Assembly (NCBI RefSeq): GCF_022376445.1
Contig: NW_025955593.1
Coordinates: forward strand, 1-19,364
Reading direction: 5' to 3'
Origin: Fomitopsis serialis
Taxonomy: Eukaryota; Basidiomycota; Agaricomycetes; Polyporales; Fomitopsidaceae
Length of the DNA: 19,364 bases
Part shown: positions 1 through 8,325 of the stretch, piece by piece
How positions within the stretch are numbered: position 1 is the first letter of the stretch
Layout of the letters: every line of letters begins with the position of its first letter
Program-made: the position numbers and the translations under genes
Notes under the pieces: generated by a model
Told to the model about the DNA's origin: nothing
Databases searched by the model: none
What the model saw: only the letters and a program-made list of their open reading frames with translations

Positions 1-124
1 TTACCATCGGCTGAGCGCCTCGTGCCTCAGCCTGAGACGGCGGTCATCGGCGGCTTACCCGATTCGGCTGAGGCTGGCCTGAGCCACGGACACCGGTGTA
101 CCCAAGGGGCATCCCATGGAGAAG
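1..124. other. GC-rich leader, no gene recognised
   Basis: This short CpG-rich stretch at the window edge holds a 9-bp inverted repeat (GCCTCAGCC at 24-32 and GGCTGAGGC at 66-74) and repeated CGGCTGAG. It may be the tail of an element that begins outside the window. No coding signal is convincing. Confidence 0.3.
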
Positions 125-458
125 CAATATTTTGGGATTTTTCCACATTCAATGGGGCTCTAGTAAGAGCTCAGGTAGTGTGGCTTCAAGCCATCAAAAA
201 ACTCGGCATGAAGAGCTGAGATTGAAAGATTACTTTAAAAGGTAACATTTGTCAGCAGTCCAGCCAATGGGAGTGCTCCAAAATCCCTTTTGAGTGACCG
301 GAGTCGTCGACAGGCCGGAATTCCGGCCTGTCGACGACTCCGCTTCGGCAACGGGCGCTTAAACGGGCGCTTAGTAAGCGATGTAAGTTCAGCCTGTTAC
401 TGCAGCAAATCTGACTTGTTTTGGGCCCAGAAAAGTCCAGGAAAATCGGATAATATTC
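125..458. mobile_element. Miniature element, copy 1, with perfect hairpin
   Basis: This is a non-coding unit of about 334 bp, related to the unit at 1284-1617. The left end (AATATTTTGGGATTTTTCC) and the right end read on the other strand (GGAATATTATCCGATTTTCC) form degenerate terminal inverted repeats. In the middle is a perfect 44-nt palindrome without spacer. It is followed by a GGGCGCTTA block, the short palindrome CGCTTAGTAAGCG (368-380) and a right part alignable with copy 2. GGAGA occurs just outside both ends (118-122 and 461-465) and may be a target duplication. There is no transposase, so it would be moved by enzymes from elsewhere. The superfamily is not identified and the exact ends are uncertain by a few bases. 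Confidence 0.55.
299..342. repeat. Perfect 44-nt palindrome (hairpin)
   Basis: Two 22-nt half-sites are exact reverse complements with no loop, and the centre is CCGGAATTCCGG. The arms contain GTCGAC and GGCCGG. It occupies the same place in copy 1 as the 25-bp stem-loop at 1453-1511 does in copy 2, but the arm sequence is unrelated. Confidence 0.95.
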
Positions 459-1283
459 CAGGAGATCTGTGGAGCATTTATGAGCATATTCACAAGTAGA
501 GAGGATTGTCCTGTATAGTTATTCAGTGCTGGGACATCAACACATACTTGCTATGACAATATTTCTCCATTTGTAGCACTGCTGTGCATGTTTCAGAGAC
601 ATCAATGTGTTGGACACTATACACTTGGCCATAGAGGACATCTGTCATGTGTTTCAGATGCAACAGAACAAATGCATATTCACAGAGTCACTTCTGTTTT
701 TTATCTTAGCATTTTGCTACTCATTCAACCACTTCTCTCAAGAAACTATGATAGACACTATGAATGAAGGGCTATGAGGTGAGCTTATGATATCTATAAC
801 AGTTGGTTGGAGCTCAGTCAGTGTATCCCAGTCACATGCTACCCAATCATGTCTACAGAGGTAGGGGTGTTTCTCTGCATTTTGAATTTTATACATGGGC
901 AAGCCATACTGGTCATAGCCTCTGGGGGTCCTATAGTGGATCAATTTCTTACATACAGCAGGTACTACAAGTGGGTCCAGTTGCACAGAATTTTCCCTGG
1001 TTTTATCTGCATTTTCTGAGCCCAGACTGAGCAGCTGCATTGGAATTACCATTTGGGGAAGGTTAGCTACCCTTTATGGCAGGTTTCAGATGTCATAAAG
1101 ACATACAGAATCTATGGGCAGTCTACAGGCTTCAAAAGAGTCACTTTGAGGGTGAAAAGGGATGCAATCATGTGCACAGAGGCATTTGCATGTTTTTTTA
1201 TTGTGTGAATTGTGCCATAACCACTGAAGGTAATGGGCAAGTCACAGCAGCTATAGACTCTATGACATCATACCTATCACATA
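459..1283. other. CpG-poor degenerate DNA, no gene
   Basis: AT-leaning sequence with very few CG dinucleotides and many TG/CA steps. All open frames are short and show no family motif. It probably represents old decayed repeat DNA. Confidence 0.5.
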
Positions 1284-1617
1284 GATTATTTTGGGAATTT
1301 TCCGCATTTTAGTGGGGCCACAGTACAGCAGGTACAGTGCCACTAAGGAGCCTGTGGCTGAGATTCAAACTCAGCCCAAAACCTCGGCAGCCTGCCTGAT
1401 TAGGGCAGAAAAGGGGCTGTTGCACCAATCAGAGCAGCTCGGCATCTCTCTCATGCCGTTCGGAGGTGCAACCGTGCCAAATTTCCGCACGGATGCACCT
1501 CCGAACGGCATCTGGGCGCTTAGCGCGCGCTTAGTAAGCGATGTAGGTGCGGACTATTACTCTGCTTATATGGGCTTATTTAGACCCAGGAAAAAGCGCA
1601 AAAATCAGAGAATATTG
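1284..1617. mobile_element. Miniature element, copy 2, with long hairpin
   Basis: This is the second member of the family seen at 125-458 and has practically the same length. Its left end (ATTATTTTGGGAATTTTCC) matches that of copy 1. Its right end read in reverse (CCAATATTCTCTGATTTTTG) is a degenerate inverted repeat of the left. Inside are a short stem (GGCTGAG/CTCAGCC), a CCAAT stretch, a 25-bp hairpin (1453-1511) and then the conserved block GGGCGCTTA...CGCTTAGTAAGCG (palindrome 1528-1540) followed by ATGTAGGT. No coding capacity is seen. Confidence 0.55.
1453..1511. repeat. 25-bp stem-loop in miniature element 2
   Basis: The arms at 1453-1477 and 1487-1511 are reverse complements with one mismatch, around a 9-nt loop (CAAATTTCC). 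The arm begins ATGCCGTTCGGAGGTGCA and shares no sequence with the palindrome at 299-342. Confidence 0.93.
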
Positions 1618-1763
1618 GAGATGGACCAGGGAATGTGATTGAATCTGTCTATGAGATATGCTTGACATCAATAAAGGCAGCATTTCCAATAACTGTGTAA
1701 CATCACTGATGTTACCTCAGTGAGCTTATTCATACAAGCCTGCTACTTGACTGTAGGAACTAC

Positions 1764-2860
1764 CACTGGGGGCAAAATGCGATGTTCTGGGCAGGAATAT
1801 GCTGAGGGCATATGATGATTAGCTAAAGATTCCTGACGATATTTCGCACAAGGATATTGCGGGTACTGCTTAAGTAATCCTAAGATACACGGAGGCGGAA
1901 CATGGTACGATATAATACAAATGTTTGTTGCCCAGATATGGGTCACGTAATATGCTCCGCTCAAGTATGTCGAGAGCAGGCTACATATTCTTTGCACACT
2001 TTTCTCGAACTGATTGTAAGACAATGATAGCTTTCCTGACCCAGGACAAGCATGAATCAGGGAAGGACTATCCTATATGTACTTGTTCAGAATACTCTAA
2101 TAATACACGAACTTTCCATACTCGGTACATGACAACACAACACCAAATTCGACGACCGCGATCTCGATCTCGACCACGATCTCGACCGCGACACCGACCG
2201 CGACTCGGACACCGACTGCGACATCGCCTGCGACACCGACCGCGATCCCGACTGCGACATCGACTGCGACATTGACCGCGATGGCACGATTCCTGCTTTT
2301 AATGCGATCAACATTGTGTTGTGCTGCAGTTCATCGTTGATGTCGCAGTCGGTGTCGCGGTCGATGTCGCAGTCGGGATCGCGGTCGGTGTCGCAGGCGA
2401 TGTCGCAGTCGGTGTCCGAGTCGCGGTCGGTGTCGCGGTCGAGATCGTGGTCGAGATCGAGATCGCGGTCGTCGAATTTGGTGTTGTGTTGTCATGTACC
2501 GAGTATGGAAAGTTCGTGTATTATTAGAGTATTCTGAACAAGTACATATAGGATAGTCCTTCCCTGATTCATGCATGTCCTGGGTCAGGAAAGCTATCAT
2601 TGTCTTACAATCAGTTCGAGAAAAGTGTGCAAAGAATATGTAGCCTGCTCTCGACATACTTGAGCGGAGCATATTACGTGACCCATATCTGGGCAACAAA
2701 CATTTGTATTATATCGTACCATGTTCCGCCTCCGTGTATCTTAGGATTACTTAAGCAGTACCCGCAATATCCTTGTGCGAAATATTGTCAGGAATCTTTA
2801 GCTAATCATCATATGCCCTCAGCATATTCCTGCCCAGAACATCGCATTTTGCCCCCAGTG
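1764..2860. mobile_element. 1.1-kb palindromic (foldback) element, CACTG ends, TAC duplication
   Basis: The left arm (1764-2264) and right arm (2360-2860) are both 501 bp. They are reverse complements without indels and with only two mismatches that I could find (near positions 1839/2785 and 2049/2575). The spacer is 95 bp. The element begins CACTGGGGGC and ends GCCCCCAGTG, and TAC stands directly outside both ends (1761-1763 and 2861-2863). CACTR termini with 3-bp duplications are the signature of the CACTA/EnSpm superfamily, so assignment to it is an inference. No transposase is present. Each arm carries the same open frame of about 90 codons, with no recognised domain and probably not a gene. 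The inner ends of the arms consist of a GC-rich six-base-step repeat. A transcript through the whole element would fold into a very long double-stranded RNA. Confidence 0.8.
2150..2475. repeat. Mirrored hexamer-step minisatellite at palindrome centre
   Basis: From about 2150 to 2282 the sequence is a degenerate tandem repeat of CGACCGCGAT/CGACTGCGAC-type units in 6- and 12-bp steps. From about 2338 to 2475 the same array runs in reverse (GTCGCAGTCGGTGTCGCGGTC-like). A short non-repetitive core (about 2283-2337) lies between them. Conceptual translations give Arg/Ser- or Arg/His-rich low-complexity peptides, which I take to be a by-product of the repeat and not a protein. Confidence 0.85.
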
Positions 2861-3773
2861 TACTCATGTAGTTGAGGACACCCCATAGGATGGTAGTGTA
2901 AGTACAGATGCATATATGTATTCTGTGCTTGCGTCTCTGTGCAAGACAAAGCCAGTGGCTGCATAATTGCCATATGAAGTATATTGCCTTCCCAAAGAGG
3001 AATCATACACAAACTGGTGAATCTGGGGCTCAGAAAAATCCAGAAAATCTATGAAATATACAGACACATCAAAGACAAGTGCATGGTTACTTTTAGTCCC
3101 AATTTTGGTCATTACATGGTGTCCATGGGCCACAATATGGCAATGGATGGTAAAATGACCCATTGTTGACCTTGTTAGCTCTGTTATAGAAATCACTGAG
3201 CAGTACACAGTGCCTAAACCACCCATATATATCACAGTGTGCATACAGAACATATTTCAGCCATAAACAAGTACTTTGAATCTGCAGAGGCACATGTGCA
3301 TTTTTATATTTTGCATTTCCTGGCCTAGCCAGCCACTGTATGCCCTCAGTAAAATCCCTGTATACTCTCTGCATGAAGGACTATCAGATGAGTATACTAT
3401 GTATACTATGCCTTGTTACTGGCTGAGACTATATAGGCACTACAGTGTGTGAGCGCTTGCAGCATTGAGCCACCAAGCTGCCAGTCACATGATATGTTCA
3501 CCAGTTTCCTTATTGGGGGAACTGCTAAGGCGTTTCATGGGCCTCATATCCATAACTGAGCACTTAGCCACTGCATTTGTTTGTATCTGTTGGTCCAAGT
3601 TGCGTCGTCTGGGAGTCTGAAATTTTAGACTCAGATAAGCAACCTATACTAACAGTTACTTATCTCTGCTTATTGGGGTGGCTGCATGTCACGTGCACTG
3701 TGGGAACAAACTGCCATTCTGGAGGAATCGCTAAGGCGTTTCATGGTGGTCCATCATAAGAACGATACCTTCG
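2861..3773. other. CpG-poor degenerate DNA with a short direct repeat
   Basis: No gene is recognised. CTAAGGCGTTTCATGG occurs twice (about 3525-3540 and 3730-3745), and CTTATTGGGG stands upstream of both, so a segment of ~200 bp seems partly duplicated. Otherwise the sequence is AT-leaning and CpG-poor. Confidence 0.45.
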
Positions 3774-4038
3774 TACCTTCGTAAAGAAATATTATGCAGA
3801 TATGGTGCTGTAGGAGAAGTAGTAACAGACAATGGATGAGAGTTCAAAGAAGCCTTCAAAGAACTCATGGACAAATATGGATTACCTCACATCAACATAT
3901 CCAGTTACAATTCAAAGGCTAATGGAGTAGTAGAGAGAAGTCACTTCATTATAAGAGAAGCATTGATCAAATCCTGTGAAGGAGATTGGACAAAGTAGCC
4001 AGATTATGTCCATCATGTTTTCTTTGCAGATTGCATTA
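3774..4038 (+). pseudogene. Gypsy-type retroelement integrase remnant, first piece
   Basis: The frame that starts near 3783 reads like the integrase core of a Gypsy (Ty3) LTR retroelement. It has RYGAVGEVVTDNG, which holds the second catalytic aspartate, then YNSKANGVVERSHF, which holds the catalytic glutamate, then PDYVHHVFFAD. The frame is broken by TGA at 3837-3839 and TAG at 3996-3998. The TAG stands where Trp-Pro is usual, so it is explained by a G-to-A change in TGG. Reverse transcriptase, RNase H and the 5' LTR are absent, so the copy is 5'-truncated. It is cut at the TA of 4037-4038 by the miniature element that follows and continues after 4672. It is a dead relic and not a functional gene. 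Confidence 0.8.
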
Positions 4039-4671
4039 CAGTCATCGACGGCTCCTTGAGACGCCCAAATCGCGTTTGGCGTCTTGCATCGAAACACCGC
4101 GTACTCTTCGAGATCGGACGGTGTACGCACAATCAGGCATGTCCAAGGCATCCTACAAAAAAATTGTATCCTTATCCATAGAGCGAGCGTTGCACACTAA
4201 GGAGATCAGTCGTGATTTTTCTTATCAAGACCTTTCCCGGTCCTTGAGACACCTGCCTAAAATGGTAACTATTCCAAGTGCTCATCAGTGCAGATGGCTC
4301 TTCCAGACTCTTTCCTCAAGTGAAATACCCTTACAAACCATTGGAATGATCACTGACAGTACAAAGGAAACTTCCTTTGTGTTTAACCCCCACTTTCGCG
4401 CCGTTCCGCATAGTAGGGATTATGGGCTGGTATGATTATGTAATGGTATTTGCTAAATCGGGTAATGAAATTCATGAAATGTGGTTTTCCATGTTCTTCG
4501 ACATACCGTGCAGCGACCAGCGCTCGCACCATCGCAAACACGGTCTCAGTAGGTACATGACAACTGTAAACAAATTGTTGTCGTTTTTCTAGGCTAGCAG
4601 GCTTCACTGAGCACGCACTGAAGCCCGCTGTCTCAAGGACCGGGGGTGTCTCAAGGAGCCGTCGATGACTG
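4039..4671. mobile_element. Tc1/mariner-type miniature element (MITE)
   Basis: The 633-bp unit begins CAGTCATCGACGGCTCCTTG and ends with its inverse. The terminal repeats are 28 bp with one mismatch (4039-4066 and 4644-4671). It is flanked by TA on both sides (4037-4038 and 4672-4673). Removing the element and one TA joins the interrupted integrase frame exactly, which proves both boundaries. CAGT-type ends with a TA duplication are typical of Tc1/mariner, including the Fot1/pogo group of fungi. A second, inner inverted repeat of 16 bp (4236-4251 and 4629-4644, CCCGGTCCTTGAGACA) shares the CCTTGAGACA core with the ends. No transposase motif is visible, so it is non-autonomous. Confidence 0.9.
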
Positions 4672-4673
4672 TA

Positions 4674-5015
4674 CAATCACCCCATCTATAGGTATTTTCC
4701 ATATTACCTGTTGTATGGTGTACATCCCATACTGCCATTTGACCTGTTGGAAGCCACATTCATGCTTGAAAATTACAGGAGAGGACTATCCACTACAGAA
4801 TTATTGGCATTATGTACCAGGCAGTTACAAAAGAAGCCTGAAGATGTAGCTCATGCTGCATCAGTCCTAAAGAAAACTAGATTGCAATCAAAAGCTGATT
4901 TTGAACAGTGGTATAGTAGGAGATTGAGAAGAGTGTCATATAAACCAGGAGAGTTGGTATTGATAAGGAACTCAAAGATAGAAAAGCATCATAGCCACAA
5001 GCATCTGCCTCAATA
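4674..5015 (+). pseudogene. Gypsy-type integrase remnant, second piece
   Basis: This continues the piece that ends at 4038. After PSIG the frame slips by one base (about 4690-4703), then reads YYLLYGVHPILPFDLLEATF and on to a C-terminal stretch with YKPGELVLIRNSKIEK (until 5013). These motifs are typical of the integrase C-terminal part in fungal Gypsy elements, where the phrase HP-LPFD is conserved. The frame is interrupted in the codon after CAA (5011-5013) by the Harbinger element. The one-base slip is a further disabling change. The function is lost. Confidence 0.82.
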
Positions 5016-5090
5016 GGGGGGGTCAGAGTACGGGATTTTGGCGTGATTCAGGGTTTATCCGAGGTGCGATGTTGGACACGATTTGAGCAG
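5016..5090 (+). repeat. Left terminal inverted repeat of Harbinger element
   Basis: GGGGGGGTCAGAGTA matches the inverse of the right end with 2 mismatches in 15. The further GATT..TTG.CG..GATTCA and GCGATGT segments align with small gaps to about 5080-5090. Confidence 0.65.
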
Positions 5091-5130
5091 AGTGAAACCG
5101 GCCAAAATTGTGCATCGTGCCCAAACTTTC

Positions 5131-5152
5131 GAAGCGCCTCCGGAGGTGCTTC
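5131..5152. repeat. 22-nt near-palindrome in Harbinger subterminal region
   Basis: GAAGCGCCTCC is followed directly by GGAGGTGCTTC, an inverted repeat with one non-matching pair. It may be a subterminal hairpin or a transposase binding site. No function is shown. Confidence 0.5.
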
Positions 5153-5241
5153 AACATCCGAAATCACTGAGCATCGCTTGACGATCCTGGTCTGTGCTTC
5201 GCTACCGCCTTGGTATACAGCACCTTAGTGACAAAATATCC

Positions 5242-5258
5242 ATATATATATATATATA
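5242..5258. repeat. (AT)n microsatellite
   Basis: A run of alternating A and T of about 17 nt, in otherwise non-coding sequence of the Harbinger left part. Confidence 0.9.
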
Positions 5259-5449
5259 ATACATTTTATGCCTTTTACTGTGTGCGTGCACCATGCTCGC
5301 CCTCTTCAGTCTCGTCACTGCCAACTAGTGCCTCGCCACCAGCCTGCCCTTGCCAATAAATGGCCCAAAAGCAGACCACGGCACCGGGAGATTGTACGGT
5401 GATACGCCTCTAGGCTATCTAAGCCCCGAAAACGCAATCTAGGCCTCTA

Positions 5450-5695
5450 CGATGCTCCGAAGCTCTTAGAAGATCCACTACAACTGTTCGAAGATTTCGA
5501 AGTTCGTAGCCAACCCTGGCTCACCTTAGAAGACTATCCGCGACCTTCCGGCACCTCAGTGACGCTATAGGAGCACCTACCCACCTATCTAGACGACCCC
5601 AGAGCACGCAGGTCACTCGAAGATACACTATGTGTTAGAAGACACTCGAACATGTTAGAAGACGTGCTACGGTGTTAGAAGATCTCCTGCGAGAC
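5450..5695 (+). repeat. Degenerate ~20-bp-phased TTAGAAGA array
   Basis: TGTTAGAAGA starts at 5633, 5653 and 5673, exactly 20 bp apart. A further TGTTAGAAG lies at 5834. Upstream, TTAGAAGA stands at 5466 and 5526 (60 bp apart), with the variants TTCGAAGA (5487) and CTCGAAGA (5616) at about 20-bp steps. Only the motif is kept while the sequence between copies varies, which suggests protein-binding sites more than simple slippage. It lies in the left non-coding part of the Harbinger element. Confidence 0.6.
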
Positions 5696-5895
5696 CATAG
5701 GATGCTACAGGATGTCCAGTGAGTCCTTGCAGGTCGTCTCACATCCTTGACGAGTGGTCTCGGTTTCCGGCGTCATGTGATAGCCGGTCGGCCTTCGGAC
5801 CACTGGTTAGCGAGCCCGAGAGCAGTTGTCACGTGTTAGAAGCCATAGCCGGATGTTTGGGGCCGTCGGAGCTCCGTAGTGGTAATAGCCGTGTT

Positions 5896-5970
5896 TCCCT
5901 GTATATACTCTGGGACTGGTTCCCTTCGAATCTCAGAGACCCCCTTACCCTCTCAATCTCACCTCGCACC
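5896..5970 (+). promoter_or_regulatory. Possible promoter with TATA-like box
   Basis: CCTGTATATACTCTGGGAC provides a TATA-like box (about 5899-5905), followed by pyrimidine-rich CCCCCTTACCCTCTCAATCTC. It lies about 500 bp upstream of the partner gene and points the same way. It could equally be a relic of an LTR, but no LTR ends or duplication were found. Confidence 0.3.
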
Positions 5971-5976
5971 GGCGAG

Positions 5977-6075
5977 GTTCGTCAGTCAGCCAGTACGTTC
6001 GAAGTCAGCAAAGTTCGCCAGTCAGTCAGTACGTTCGAAGCCAGTCAGTCAGTTCGCCAGTACGTTCGCTAGCTC
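5977..6075 (+). repeat. 36-40-bp minisatellite, about 2.5 copies
   Basis: Units start at 5977, 6013 and 6053 with GTTCG(C/T)CAGT. They share CAGTACGTTCG and contain CAGT tetramer runs. The third copy is partial. Non-coding. Confidence 0.75.
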
Positions 6076-6403
6076 GTAGTTGCCCCGAGAGGCTCTACAC
6101 TTCTCCTCCTGCCGTCGCTCGCCTTTCTTGTCACCGTTCGTTCGACCCGTCTGTCGAAACCCTCCCTCCTACCTTCGAGGCTTAGCCCTCGTCTTCGAAC
6201 AGTCTTCGACATCTTCGAAGCTCTCCCACGTCGTTCGGAGTCTCGTCCGTCCTCCTCCTTCTTACCTAGACCACTGTACAGTCCCCTGTACATCTCATAG
6301 ACACAGAGGCCTCGCATACCACTGCTCGACCGCACGGTTGGGTTTTTGTGTGGCTTTTGTGTTCTTTTCAGTCGCGTCAACAGGAGCGGCACCTGTTGCC
6401 CAT

Positions 6404-8255
6404 ACAGCAAGGGGCCGCAAGGAAGCACCTGCGAATCCGGTGCTGCCCGCAGAGGCGAACAAGGCGAAGGAAGGGTGGCTCGGACGCAGAGACAATTGAA
6501 GTCAAGGGCGTAGATTTCACACTGCCAGAACTATCAGTACACTAAGCCATTCGCGGCAAGATGGGACCAAACACTCACCTGGGCTCTGATCACTGCCATT
6601 GGCGAGGATGGTGATATCAGTTGCAGCCTGTTCCCGGGCCCCGGAGCCAACACGTCGACAACAAATGGGGGTGGGAAGAAGAAGACGGAGTTCCACTTCG
6701 CGCTCACTGTGATCCTGTTCGAGAACCACGAAGAGTATGGAGACGACTTTGCGCGCATTGAGGCAGAGAAGGGCAAGGTGAAGACAGCACTGCAGAGGAC
6801 ATGGACTGGTAAGATAAAGAATAAGATCAGTGTGTGAGTGTCAATCAACTACGTACCGTGAAACAGCACTGATCAGTGCTGCTGTGGCTGGGTGTTAGGC
6901 TGATCAGGGAGACATGCAAGCACATGGCCATGATGTGTGACACCGGCGAGGGTCTCACATCCCAAGAGCTTGAGGAGCTCCAGGTTACAGATCCTGACCT
7001 GTACAATAAGTGGTGTAAGTGTCTGCTATCCTCGTGTTCTGTGGATAGTAAGTGTACTCACCTCGGGTTCAATCAGAGGTCATCAAGGCCGAGTTCCCAT
7101 GGTATAGGGAGCTGCGAGATCTCATTGGCAACCGTCTGAACAGTAATCCAGTGGGCCTAGGGAATAGCAGGAGTGATGTGGACGTCTCTGTGCTCTCAAA
7201 TGGTCCCCAGGCAACCTCTGACACAGAGTCTGAGGATGCGGATGTCGTCGATCTCATGGTGGATGTGGCCGCTACGACTGATGAGCCAAACACTGCACAA
7301 CACACCGCGGACGTACACTATTCACCTTTCCATGACAATGACGAGCTCTATGCCACCTCGTCCACACTGCCAATGCTTCGAGACGAAGGCACCGAGTCTG
7401 CTGAAGAGGGTGCAGCAGCCCCTGAGCCCGCAAAGCACAAACGGAAGATGCCGTCCACGGAGTTAAGTGATGGAGAGGAGGATGATGCGGATGCGGGCGA
7501 GGGCAAAGCCACGACTAAGGTAGCTTCGACTGAGAAGGATCGCCCCAAGCTGGCCAAGACAAGCAAGAAGGCAACGGCCAACCCAGCCACCACGCCGAGC
7601 AAGACTCACCCCACGCCGAGCAAGACTCACCCCACGTCGACGAGCAGCAAAGGCACGAGCAGCAAGAAGTCAAAAGCGACCGATGTGAAGGGCACCAAAA
7701 AGCTAAAGTATTCGGAGGACTTTACCGGGATCGCAATCACTGAAGAGCATACAAAACAGAAGCAGCTCGACCTGAAGCGCATGGACAAGCAGTACGAGTT
7801 GGAGAAGCTGAGGATGAAGGCCGACATGAAGAAGGAGACAATCCGAGCAAAGGCTGAGCTCGAGAAGGTCAAGCTACAGGCTGCCATGGAGTACCGGCTG
7901 GCGAAGCTCAAGTACGGTAGGGGCAGCACGGCTCCTGCTCAAGGCCCTTTCACAGGCTTCAGCGAACAAGCCCAGGCTGGTCCGTCAGCATTCACGGACG
8001 GGCGAGGTCAGCATGGCCGTGGCGCCCCAGCGTCGCTTGACGAGCAACTTCCATGGCAGTTCGGTAGGTACCAACTCTAAAACGGCTCCATCCATATCAA
8101 TTCACCATGGTGTACCAGCTCCGGAGCGAGCCAGGAGTGTGACACCTGTGATGTCTGATCCCATGCAGCACCACAACTTCAATTTCCCACCCGCAGACTT
8201 TGGTGGTGCAGATAACTGGCCTCTTATGGATGATCGTGATGGCACCAATGCATAG
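6404..8255 (+). pseudogene. Harbinger partner gene (Myb/SANT-like DNA-binding type), probably disabled
   Basis: This is a multi-exon gene convergent with the transposase. The N-terminal block (6407-6480, RGRKEAPANPVLPAEANKAK) has ACA where an ATG would be expected and is out of frame with the next blocks (6476-6540, then 6533-6833), so frameshifts or unseen introns exist there. The third block begins RWDQTLTWALITAIGEDGD, the globular part that in related fungal proteins resembles a Myb/SANT-type domain. Introns that fit: 6834-6898 (GTGAGT..TTAG) and 8064-8118 (GTAGGT..CCAG), both phase-correct. Splicing 7015-7076 (GTAAGT..TCAG) makes a TAG across the junction. The middle is Ser/Thr/Lys-rich, with a 21-bp tandem duplication (7592-7612, 7613-7633, encoding TPSKTHP). 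A long charged coiled coil follows (about 7740-7920). The C-terminus is APERARSVTPVMSDP... to TAG at 8253-8255. The presumed role is to help the transposase bind DNA and enter the nucleus; assignment to that family is from memory of the architecture. Confidence 0.6.
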
Positions 8256-8325
8256 TATTGAGGCTGTCTTGTTCGAAAATTTATCTTCATCATACAAAGC
8301 TATACAGATATGTGGTACACTACTC
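8256..8325. other. Short convergent spacer between the Harbinger genes
   Basis: 70 bp separate the two stop codons. The 3' ends of both transcripts must overlap or abut here. No clear terminator signal is seen. Confidence 0.5.

Noticed and set aside
299..460. Helitron 3' end because of hairpin near the terminus
   Set aside because: The hairpin is ~115 bp from the end, no CTRR terminus follows at the right distance, and inverted end repeats argue for a cut-and-paste type.
2087..2537. Arg/Ser-rich SR-like proteins
   Set aside because: They are a by-product of the hexamer-step repeat, which is open in several frames and on both strands.
1743..2875. Two identical ~90-codon frames (MSYNQFEKSV...) as duplicated genes
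   Set aside because: They are mirror copies caused by the palindrome arms. They are short, without a known domain and without promoter signals.
3525..3745. CTAAGGCGTTTCATGG direct repeat as target duplication of an element
   Set aside because: At 16 bp it is too long for known duplications, and the ~190 bp between has no end structure. It is more likely a partial local duplication.
3986..4435. 149-codon plus-strand frame across the mariner-type element as a gene
   Set aside because: It crosses the proven insertion boundary at 4038/4039 and has no DDE or helix-turn-helix motif.
5633..5695. CRISPR-like array because of regular 20-bp spacing
   Set aside because: The conserved unit is only 8-10 bp, the host is a fungus, and no cas-like gene is present.
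5630..6095. Solo LTR starting TGTTAGAAG and ending ..CTACA with an internal TATA box
   Set aside because: TGTTAGAAG is part of a tandem motif array, and no matching end or 4-6-bp target duplication could be found.
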